Positions 1 through 5,420 of a DNA stretch of 5,533 nucleotides are shown here, in pieces. The stretch is from Fidelibacterota bacterium (GTDB lineage: Bacteria; Fidelibacterota; JAANXI01). Both the position numbers and the translations under genes were made by a program. The stretch's first letter is position 1. Each line of letters opens with the position of its first letter. The notes below the pieces were generated by a model. It did no database searches, was not told the origin of the DNA, and saw only the letters and a list, made by a program, of their open reading frames with translations. Location of the stretch: positions 1 through 5,533 of the forward strand of contig JAANXI010000071.1 of the NCBI GenBank assembly GCA_018263365.1, in the 5' to 3' direction.

Positions 1-221
1 TTGTACCTGTCCTTGAAATCCTCAATGTCCTCAAATAGGCGCCTTTCGCTCCTGTCTTCAAAAGTCAAATACATCTTGTTTTTATCATGGATGTCTAAAT
101 TTTCGTAAAGGTGAGCAAGAAGTGTGGTTTTTCCAACCTGACGCGGTCCAATCAGGGCAATTACCTCATCATGGTCTAAATACCTTGATAATTGTTGTTC
201 CAGTTCTCTTTCTACGTACAT
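1..221 (-). CDS. P-loop ATPase, AAA_14/DUF4143-like, N-terminal part only
   Basis: This is the beginning of an ATP-binding protein whose gene runs off the left edge; 73 codons are visible of a family usually near 380-400 residues. Translation from the ATG at 219-221 begins MYVERELEQQL. It carries a Walker A loop, GPRQVGKTT, at residues 25-33, followed by a strand containing YLTFED. The combination of a short N-terminal helix, 'ALIGPRQVGKTT' and 'YLTFED' is typical of the AAA_14 domain of DUF4143 ATPases. These are common, poorly characterised, often horizontally acquired proteins. The substrate is unknown, and the Walker B and C-terminal domains lie outside the window. The visible DNA is about 40% GC by hand count, lower than the neighbouring dehydrogenase, which fits acquisition by transfer. 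No strong Shine-Dalgarno precedes the ATG. An in-frame TTG at 243-245 is an alternative start, and an in-frame TAA lies just upstream of it. Confidence 0.8.
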   Translation of the reverse strand, partial: MYVERELEQQLSRYLDHDEVIALIGPRQVGKTTLLAHLYENLDIHDKNKMYLTFEDRSERRLFEDIEDFKDRY

Positions 222-271
222 AATTTCAGCTTGGTTATTTTTCAAATTTTTAAATTTTAGCTTGGTTATTT
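222..271. repeat. Pair of 19-bp direct repeats upstream of the ATPase gene
   Basis: The sequence AATTTYAGCTTGGTTATTT occurs at 222-240 (Y=C) and again at 253-271 (Y=T). The two copies match at 18 of 19 positions and start 31 bp apart, about three helical turns, with an AT-rich 12-bp spacer. They lie directly before the start codon of the minus-strand ATPase. Placement and spacing on one DNA face would suit a binding site for a regulator, possibly autoregulatory. That role is inference; a simple local duplication is equally possible. Confidence 0.6.
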
Positions 272-345
272 ATAAAGACGGGAATAGGATAAGGATACTC
301 ATATCGGATAACTCAGCAGTGTAAAATTATCTGAATCGTCGCGGA

Positions 346-1596
346 TTACGGCTCCAGGATTACCTTAATCGCCTCGCCCTGCTCATGGACCTCGAAGGCT
401 GATTTGTATTCTGCCAGCGGAAAGGTGTGACTCACAAAGCCGTTCTCGAGCATCAGGTCGGCCATACCGGTTTTCAGCAGTCGATACATCGTCTCCCAGG
501 TGTGAAACATCCCTCGTCCGATGATCCCTTTGATCGTCACGCCGGGAAAGATCACCTGCTCACTGAAATCCATGGTAATGGGCTTACTAGGAAGGCCCAG
601 TAATGCAAATGTCCCCCCGTTCCGGATAATACTCATCGCATCTTTGTAAGCGTCGGCGCTTCCGGACATCTCAAGGACCGCATCCACGCCGGTATTATTC
701 GAGTACTGCATCACCAATTCCGTCAACCGGGCTCTCGAATCCGGTAATGCCATATCCACGCATTCATCAACGCCAACGTTTCGGGCAGTTTGGAATCGGT
801 GTTGTTCGAGCTTCTCATGGGTATATCCGTGATCCGGGTTGGAAAAATCGGTGGCAATCACAAAAGAGGCCCCACACCACTTGGCAATGGCCGCGGCCAT
901 CAAACCCTGCACCCCAATGCCAAGCACCGCCACAGACGCCCCCATCAGATTGATTGATTGTGCCGTATGTACAGCATTTCCGAACGCATCCATGTAGGCG
1001 ATAACTTCCGGCGGAATCTCACCCTTTCTGATAAGTAAAGTATTATTAGCGGGTACTACGGCATATTTCGTAAAAATGCCGTCCTCGTGGACGCCCTTGA
1101 TTATCGTGTTCTGACATGCATGGCTTTGTCCCGTCCGGCAGACGTGACACACTCCGCAAACCTTATGCATTTCCGAGGTGATATAAAAATATTCCCGCAG
1201 GAAGTCCAGGAAGTTCGGGTCATCTGCTACTTCAAGATACGAGCGCCCCCCGATAAAATCCTGCACCACCGTATCGTTTTCGTGGCTTACATACCGTTCA
1301 TAAAAAGAACGTGCCAAATGCTCGCGCCCCAGGGTACCGGCGTCCTCTACCACGCCGCAAAACTCGTGACCGGTGATGACTTCTTCTTCACGGTTGTCCT
1401 TCATTTCCTGTCGGAGTGAATCCCTGCTCTGGTAAATGCCGACATCCGTCCCGCACATCGCGGCCTTTACCACCTGAACCTTCACCTGATCTTCCCGCTC
1501 TACCTCCGGAACGGGCCGCTCCACAAGCCGAAGTCCCGGTTCCCATGGTTCATTTTTCTTTGGACGCGGTTTCACAAGTGCGGGCATATCAGGCAT
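346..1596 (-). CDS. Zinc-dependent medium-chain dehydrogenase, L-threonine 3-dehydrogenase-like
   Basis: This is probably an NAD-dependent, zinc-containing polyol or amino-alcohol dehydrogenase. Seen in the 416-residue product: the catalytic-zinc motif CGTDVGIY (Cys48), GHE (His77, Glu78), the segment MDAFGNAVHTA (202-212), the Rossmann motif GIGVQG (226-231) with Asp250 where NAD-preferring enzymes carry an acid, and four structural-zinc cysteines at 147, 150, 153 and 161 spaced CX2CX2CX7C. His144 sits three residues before the first of these, like His90 of E. coli Tdh. 'FGNAVHTA', 'LEMSG' and 'IKGIIGRGMFHTW' closely resemble E. coli Tdh (341 residues). The substrate is uncertain; related inositol or sugar dehydrogenases share this scaffold. 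The extra length is mostly about 40 residues inserted between Glu78 and Cys147, where the usual GDRV turn is missing. The ATG was chosen because GAGGGAGA ends about six bases upstream; Met4 would be too far from it. The gene is transcribed away from the Dabb gene. Confidence 0.9.
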   Translation of the reverse strand: MPDMPALVKPRPKKNEPWEPGLRLVERPVPEVEREDQVKVQVVKAAMCGTDVGIYQSRDSLRQEMKDNREEEVITGHEFCGVVEDAGTLGREHLARSFYERYVSHENDTVVQDFIGGRSYLEVADDPNFLDFLREYFYITSEMHKVCGVCHVCRTGQSHACQNTIIKGVHEDGIFTKYAVVPANNTLLIRKGEIPPEVIAYMDAFGNAVHTAQSINLMGASVAVLGIGVQGLMAAAIAKWCGASFVIATDFSNPDHGYTHEKLEQHRFQTARNVGVDECVDMALPDSRARLTELVMQYSNNTGVDAVLEMSGSADAYKDAMSIIRNGGTFALLGLPSKPITMDFSEQVIFPGVTIKGIIGRGMFHTWETMYRLLKTGMADLMLENGFVSHTFPLAEYKSAFEVHEQGEAIKVILEP

Positions 1597-1709
1597 AATC
1601 GGTCTCCCTCAGTCTCAAGAATCGGATATGTTTGACGAACCTACATAAATATAAGCCCCGAGCGTCCGCAATTCTATCCAAAATCGCAGCTCGCAGCAAT
1701 TATCTATGA
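1597..1709. other. Upstream region of the dehydrogenase gene
   Basis: This is the part of the 357-bp divergent gap between the dehydrogenase start and the repeat element. On the minus strand it holds the dehydrogenase Shine-Dalgarno (complement of 1603-1610). It also contains an AT-rich patch around 1643-1654 that could contribute to a promoter. No convincing -35/-10 pair, terminator or small ORF was found. Confidence 0.4.
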
Positions 1710-1870
1710 CCTAAAGTGAGCGAATTTATATGGCGATCTGCACCAATCTGTTGAGCGCGAAGGCACCGCGGACATCCTCGACAGCCCCTCCGGGTATGCC
1801 TCCGGTTTCGCGAAACCTTTTCATCTCAACATCTTGGCACATCTCATCCACAACAATCACTCAATTTAGG
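1710..1870. repeat. MITE-like inverted-repeat element, copy A (complete)
   Basis: This 161-bp element is bounded by CCTAAAGTGAG (1710-1720) and CTCAATTTAGG (1860-1870), inverted ends matching at 10 of 11 positions. The arms continue to pair in exact register about position 1790: CCAA (1743-1746) pairs with TTGG (1834-1837) and TGTTGAG (1749-1755) with CTCAACA (1825-1831). The whole unit is therefore a long imperfect palindrome. Its core contains CCTCCGG twice (1787-1793 and 1799-1805) and a perfect 14-base palindrome, GGTTTCGCGAAACC (1804-1817). The left 114 bp recur at 5421-5533. It has no coding capacity and no clear target-site duplication. It is best described as a non-autonomous MITE-like repeat; a structured RNA or protein-binding element is an alternative. 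Confidence 0.75.
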
Positions 1871-1880
1871 TTTGAGCCGG

Positions 1881-1909
1881 TTGACGGTAATCCAGATAAG
1901 ACTTAAACT
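1881..1909 (+). promoter_or_regulatory. Candidate sigma70-type promoter for the Dabb gene
   Basis: TTGACG (1881-1886, five of six to consensus) is followed after exactly 17 bp by TAAACT (1904-1909, four of six). Transcription would start near 1916 and give a leader of roughly 38 bases before the ATG at 1954. The -35 box begins 10 bp outside the end of the inverted-repeat element, so the element would lie just upstream of the promoter. Confidence 0.45.
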
Positions 1910-1940
1910 CCCTTCTGTTGAAAAAAGTTCGAAAAATCCC

Positions 1941-1947
1941 GAGGAGG
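1941..1947 (+). promoter_or_regulatory. Strong ribosome binding site that fixes the Dabb start
   Basis: GAGGAGG lies six bases before the ATG at 1954. It shows that translation begins at MFKHVVMWK and not at the in-frame TTG at 1918, which would place this Shine-Dalgarno inside the coding region. Confidence 0.8.
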
Positions 1948-1953
1948 CTATGT

Positions 1954-2262
1954 ATGTTCAAGCATGTTGTCATGTGGAAACTGATAAAGGAAGCGTTTGG
2001 TAAATCCAAAGATGCCAATACCAAAGAGATGAAGCGCATTCTGGAAACGCTGCCGGACAAAATCGATGAGATTCAGGAATACGAAGTCGGCATCAATATC
2101 GGTAATTCCGCCGCGGCATTCGATGTGGTGCTTATCTCCGCTTTCGATAACGTAAAAGACTTCAACACCTACCAGCAGCATCCGGAGCATCAAAAGGTTG
2201 TGGATTTTATTCGCCAGATTCAGTCGGAAGCGAAAGTAGTAGATTACGAAACTGAGGAATAA
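1954..2262 (+). CDS. Dabb-domain (stress-responsive A/B barrel) protein
   Basis: This is a small cytoplasmic protein of 102 residues, the usual length for a single Dabb (PF07876) domain. The family forms dimeric ferredoxin-like alpha/beta barrels. Its members include plant stress proteins and cyclases such as olivetolic acid cyclase, but most bacterial members have no known role. Seen in the sequence: the N-terminal strand MFKHVVMWKL with the characteristic histidine at position 4, a central helix of charged residues ending in ETLPDKI, the strand YEVGINIG, the strand FDVVLISAFDNVKDF, and the C-terminal YQQHPEHQKVVDFI typical of the family. It is the only plus-strand gene here. It has its own candidate promoter and ends 26 bp before the convergent MBL gene. 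No signal peptide is visible. Confidence 0.9.
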   Translation: MFKHVVMWKLIKEAFGKSKDANTKEMKRILETLPDKIDEIQEYEVGINIGNSAAAFDVVLISAFDNVKDFNTYQQHPEHQKVVDFIRQIQSEAKVVDYETEE

Positions 2263-2288
2263 GGAAAAACTTCAAAAGCCAGACAGGT

Positions 2289-3134
2289 TCAGAGCATCTG
2301 CACGGTCTGTTTGATCTGATATCTTTCGTCTTCGCGACGGACCGTCACCGCCACATTGGCGGGATCGTGTTCAAGTAAAAGCGTCCAGTGCTCTTCCACC
2401 GCGCGGGCAAAATATTTCTTTTTCTCTTCGATAGTTGTCAAAGGAAAATTGTCGTAGCCCATAACCCAGGGAATGGACAGATGTGCCAACGTAGGCACAA
2501 GATCACCACAGTAAAACAGCCTGTTTTTTTCACCGGTAATCAATGGTAGTTGCTGTCCTTCAGTATGTCCGTCACACACGATGAGTTGGATGCCTGCAAA
2601 GATTTCGACCTCTCCGCGGACCAACTCGAGGACGCCATGCTCCCGTAGCGGCTGGAAATTTTCCTTGCGGTAACTACCGGCATCCTTTTCTGTGGGATCA
2701 CTGGCCCATTTCCAGTTTCGCTCCTGGATGTAATACGTGGCATTCGGAAACGCCGGGACCAATTCCCCATCATCCGTAATTGTCGCACCGCCGGCATGGT
2801 CAAAATGCAGATGCGTCAGAATAACGTCGGTAATGTCTCCCGGCTGGATATTTCTGGCTGCCAGGGATTGCACCAGATTTTGCTTGCCGGGGTCAATTTT
2901 ATAGATATCGCGGTATTTATCATCCCACTTGTCGCCGTTGCCGGTGTCTACCAAGATTTTTCGGTTTTTTCCTTCAATTAGCAGACAGCGCGTTGCCAGG
3001 TCAATGCGGTTTCGTTCATCAGCAGGGTTCTTTTTCTCCCAGAGAGGTTTTGGCACAATGCCGAACATGGCGCCGCCGTCCAGGCCGAAGGTATCGGCTA
3101 CGATGGGTGTCACGTTGTAATCGCCGATCTTCAT
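2289..3134 (-). CDS. MBL-fold metallo-hydrolase
   Basis: This is a metallo-beta-lactamase-fold hydrolase of 281 residues, probably binding two metal ions. The metal ligands are visible in order: HLHFDH at 108-113 (His108, His110, Asp112, His113), His190 in GHTEGQ, Asp211 in YCGDLVP and His256 in LEHDP. The preceding LVDTGNG (61-67) is the usual strand with its conserved aspartate. The architecture resembles lactonase and OPHC2/methyl-parathion-hydrolase-like members rather than glyoxalase II or RNase Z. The AHL-lactonase tyrosine shortly after the bridging aspartate is not evident, so no substrate is assigned. There is no signal peptide, so it is likely cytoplasmic. The ATG follows the TAG of the radical SAM gene with no gap, and AGGTGG within the end of that gene supplies the ribosome binding site. 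The two are probably co-transcribed and translationally coupled. Confidence 0.9.
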   Translation of the reverse strand: MKIGDYNVTPIVADTFGLDGGAMFGIVPKPLWEKKNPADERNRIDLATRCLLIEGKNRKILVDTGNGDKWDDKYRDIYKIDPGKQNLVQSLAARNIQPGDITDVILTHLHFDHAGGATITDDGELVPAFPNATYYIQERNWKWASDPTEKDAGSYRKENFQPLREHGVLELVRGEVEIFAGIQLIVCDGHTEGQQLPLITGEKNRLFYCGDLVPTLAHLSIPWVMGYDNFPLTTIEEKKKYFARAVEEHWTLLLEHDPANVAVTVRREDERYQIKQTVQML

Positions 3135-4064
3135 CTACGCCACCTGTCGCTGACGGTATTTCGCGCCCTGATACGTCCCGCGTGACTTGAGTTCTTTAAT
3201 AACAGACTGCACCACGTGCGTGTGACGCTTGCCATCCCAGTCCGGGGCAATCAGCAGACTGGGTGGTGCACCGCCGGCCATCCGTCCGACGATGATCTCC
3301 GGTGAGAGCCGCTCGATGAAATCGGCAACCATCTGCACCCATTCCTCGAAGGAAAACATCCAGAACGGCTCATCCTCATACTGTCGAGCCATTTCTGTAC
3401 CTTTCACAACGTGCAAGTGATGGATCTTCGTGTATTCGACCCCCAGAGATGACACCACATCTGCAGTGTGCAACCAGTGATCGCGGTCTTCCCAAGGGAA
3501 TCCGAGAATCAGATGGCTCCCGATGTGGATGCCGCGACCTTTGGTCCGTTCGAGGGCATCGACCAGCGTCGCGAAGTCGTGTCCCCGGTTGATGTGTTCC
3601 AGCGTCTCATCGGAGACCGATTCGATCCCGTACTCAACTGCGACGTAATAATCTTTGGCAATATCTTCCAGCAGTTGGAGCGTCGGCTCAGGCACGCAAT
3701 CGGCGCGGGTGCCCACGACCAGCCCGTGGATCTTCTCGTGCTCAAGTGCTGCGGAGTACAACTCTTCCAGCCGCCCAACTTCATCATAGGTATTAGAATA
3801 AGATTGGAAATAGGCCAAAAACTTATCAGCACCGTATCGGTCGGACAGAAAATCTATGCCCTTGTCGATCTGCTCTTTGATATCCATCACCCGCTTGATA
3901 TAACTGGGGACAAAACTGGCGTTGTTGCAGTAGGTGCAGCCGCCCTTGGCAACGGCGCCGTCGATATTGGGACAGGTAAATCCGCCGCGAATTGACACCT
4001 TGTAGGTCTTCTCGCCGAAAATCTCCTGGAGATAACTGTTGTAATCGTTATATGGTCTGTCCAT
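3135..4064 (-). CDS. YhcC-like radical SAM protein (TIGR01212 type)
   Basis: This is a radical S-adenosylmethionine enzyme whose reaction is not established for the family. The 309-residue product has the spaced cysteine motif characteristic of YhcC proteins: Cys31-X11-Cys43-X2-Cys46, with CPNIDG after the first cysteine and GGCTYCN around the others. These would hold the 4Fe-4S cluster. Further family hallmarks are YFQSYSNTY (85-93), GTRADC (118-123), EYGIES (144-149), SHLILGFPWED in the second half of the barrel, and HHLHVVKGT toward the C-terminal domain. Length agrees with E. coli YhcC, so it appears complete. The start MDRPYNDYNSYL matches the usual N-terminus, although no strong Shine-Dalgarno precedes it. 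It is the first gene of a unit with the MBL hydrolase, and a candidate promoter lies at 4094-4122. Confidence 0.92.
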   Translation of the reverse strand: MDRPYNDYNSYLQEIFGEKTYKVSIRGGFTCPNIDGAVAKGGCTYCNNASFVPSYIKRVMDIKEQIDKGIDFLSDRYGADKFLAYFQSYSNTYDEVGRLEELYSAALEHEKIHGLVVGTRADCVPEPTLQLLEDIAKDYYVAVEYGIESVSDETLEHINRGHDFATLVDALERTKGRGIHIGSHLILGFPWEDRDHWLHTADVVSSLGVEYTKIHHLHVVKGTEMARQYEDEPFWMFSFEEWVQMVADFIERLSPEIIVGRMAGGAPPSLLIAPDWDGKRHTHVVQSVIKELKSRGTYQGAKYRQRQVA

Positions 4065-4093
4065 AGTTTTGGAATATAAGAAAGGTAGGGAAC

Positions 4094-4122
4094 GTGTTAA
4101 AGTGTTATGAGTCCTGTGTCAA
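4094..4122 (-). promoter_or_regulatory. Candidate promoter for the radical SAM-MBL unit
   Basis: On the minus strand a perfect TTGACA (complement of 4117-4122) is followed after 17 bp by TAACAC (complement of 4094-4099), a weak -10 matching three of six consensus positions. The start of transcription would fall near 4087, about 22 bases before the ATG. The exact -35 and ideal spacing support it; the poor -10 lowers confidence. Confidence 0.4.
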
Positions 4123-4160
4123 CAGTCCCCTGTCTGGTACTACGATCTTGTTGGTAGTAT

Positions 4161-4172
4161 CGGCTTTAGCCG
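4161..4172. repeat. Short palindrome CGGCTTTAGCCG
   Basis: Five-base arms CGGCT and AGCCG flank a two-base loop, preceded by GTAGTAT. Similar CGGCTTTAGCCG motifs occur widely as dispersed REP-like intergenic sequences in bacteria (recalled, not searched). The stem is too short for a confident terminator, and no plus-strand gene precedes it. Confidence 0.45.
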
Positions 4173-4173
4173 T

Positions 4174-4260
4174 TTCGTTTTGTTTGCTGTTGGTTGTTCG
4201 TAGTTCGTTGTTGGATGTGTTGTTCATTCGTGGGTCTTCGTGTTTCTGCGGTGAAATTAT
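4174..4260. repeat. Degenerate ACGAA-type intergenic repeat tract
   Basis: The plus strand here is strikingly rich in G and T. TTCGT (ACGAA on the minus strand) occurs five times in 68 bp, at 4174, 4197, 4204, 4227 and 4237. The minus strand reads as CACCGCAGA, AACACGAAG, ACCCACGAA, then AACGAAC and TACGAAC units. This resembles degenerate CACGAA/ACGAAC short repeats seen in intergenic DNA of many bacteria. It explains the hydrophobic but spurious plus-strand reading frames over this region. No function is evident. Confidence 0.5.
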
Positions 4261-4313
4261 TTTTATTCTTAGATTTCCGAAAATATGGCATCTTTAATTC
4301 ACTATTCCTTTTA

Positions 4314-5408
4314 TCATACAATCAATTCCACAGCCCTGACAAACGCCTGATACTGTTGTGGTGGAGTGGTATACGCGATTGCTGTACGAAGGGCATTCCA
4401 CTGGTTTACTTCGTAATAATTCTCTGGCAGGTGCTGTTCAAAAAACAGGTTCGTCAGAGATTTAAACAATGTTCCAACGCCTCCATCTTCTTGCAAGTAA
4501 CCGAGGACATATGCTATCGATTTATTCGTATTCCGATCACGTATGGCCTTGAGAACATCCGGTATTTCTGCGGATTTCGGCGAGTAATCGATTGAATCGA
4601 GAGTGTTTGAGCCACCGAATTGTTTATCCAGCCAATACGACAGGTTTTCCCGCACTTCCCGCTCCTTCATTCTTGCGCCTTCCCACACCTGTTGAGCATG
4701 TGTGAGATACAGTAAATCATTTTCATACGAGTCCGAAAATAGCACCGCCTCATAAAACTCGTCGAATACAGGGCCGTGCATCGCGGCTTCCGGTGGACTC
4801 TGCCAGCCAATATCCAATCGGCTCAGATAATCCGCCAGTTGATATACAATCGGCTTAAACTGAGAGCGCTCCACAAAATCCACAGATTTCAGTACGGCAT
4901 CAGCGAGAATCACCGGCCATCCATCATCTTTTGCGGTGGATGTCGCGATTTCGGCGAGAATTTCCACAAGATAAAACTGATTATCCATCATCCGGAGCAG
5001 TTTGGCGGCCTCTTCGATGGCTTTCCCGCGCTCCCCGTCCCGGACATAATCTTCCAAATCTCCGACGAAGACCGACTCGCCGAAGTGCTCCGGTTTCACG
5101 CCGACCAAATCCTTGTCGAATTCCTCCAGACTCAGTGTGCAGAAAAATCCCAGCGCCTTTTCCATCAATGGGATAGCATCCGTCATATCCCGCTCGTACA
5201 GTGTGCTTAAATCCCGAACAGCATCCAGATAGACTATCCCGACCGGTTTCTCATCCTTGTACTGTTCAGTCGCCGCGAGATACATCATTTGCTGGAGTAC
5301 TTGATCGAATCCATCCGGCTCCTCATGGACAAACTGCGGTACAATTTCCAGTACTTCGTCCATATCCTGGGCGCGGAGCGCTTGTTTTATTTCCGGGAAG
5401 GACGGCAT
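4314..5408 (-). CDS. Uncharacterised helical protein, 364 residues
   Basis: I do not recognise this protein. The open frame is long and clean and shares the base composition of its neighbours, so it is very likely real. The product looks mostly alpha-helical, with an N-terminal helical pair (about residues 4-48, IKQALRAQDMDEVLEIVPQF and onward), amphipathic helices throughout, and many acidic residues. It has no signal peptide, membrane segment or cysteine-rich site. A segment around residue 237 reads LLYLTHAQQVWEGARMK, and the C-terminus ends in AYTTPPQQYQAFVRAVELIV. The pattern vaguely recalls helical domains found with Rieske or questin-oxidase-like proteins, but this is too weak to name. 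The ATG lies 12 bp from the end of inverted-repeat copy B, whose terminal TTTAGG provides the only Shine-Dalgarno-like AGG, at a long spacing. An in-frame stop (complement of 5427-5429) inside the repeat rules out a longer N-terminus. The next gene on this strand is 249 bp away. Confidence 0.8.
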   Translation of the reverse strand: MPSFPEIKQALRAQDMDEVLEIVPQFVHEEPDGFDQVLQQMMYLAATEQYKDEKPVGIVYLDAVRDLSTLYERDMTDAIPLMEKALGFFCTLSLEEFDKDLVGVKPEHFGESVFVGDLEDYVRDGERGKAIEEAAKLLRMMDNQFYLVEILAEIATSTAKDDGWPVILADAVLKSVDFVERSQFKPIVYQLADYLSRLDIGWQSPPEAAMHGPVFDEFYEAVLFSDSYENDLLYLTHAQQVWEGARMKEREVRENLSYWLDKQFGGSNTLDSIDYSPKSAEIPDVLKAIRDRNTNKSIAYVLGYLQEDGGVGTLFKSLTNLFFEQHLPENYYEVNQWNALRTAIAYTTPPQQYQAFVRAVELIV

Positions 5409-5420
5409 AAATATATTTAT

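Noticed and set aside
1087..1419. 110-codon plus-strand open frame
   Set aside because: It is antisense to the dehydrogenase, including its zinc-binding lobe, so it is a shadow of that gene.
1701..1880. Target-site duplication flanking repeat copy A
   Set aside because: The flanks (TCTATGA on the left, TTTGAGC on the right) share no convincing direct repeat, so none is claimed.
1918..1953. N-terminal extension of the Dabb gene from a TTG codon
   Set aside because: The GAGGAGG site and the family-typical MFKHVVMWK start place initiation at 1954. The extension would translate the leader.
2263..2288. Terminator between the convergent Dabb and MBL genes
   Set aside because: The 26-bp gap contains no stem of useful length followed by a T-run on either strand.
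3468..3995. 175-codon plus-strand open frame
   Set aside because: It lies entirely antisense to the radical SAM gene, whose product has unmistakable family motifs. The plus-strand translation shows no domain-like features.
4161..4180. CGGCTTTAGCCG followed by T-rich DNA as a plus-strand terminator
   Set aside because: The five-base stem is weak, the T-run is interrupted, and no plus-strand gene lies upstream.
4094..4297. Plus-strand frame encoding a membrane-like small protein
   Set aside because: The hydrophobic residues come from translating the G/T-rich repeat tract. There is no ribosome binding site, and it overlaps the candidate radical SAM promoter.
4776..5210. 144-codon plus-strand open frame
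   Set aside because: It is antisense to the longer, cleaner minus-strand frame at 4314-5408 and has no recognisable features.
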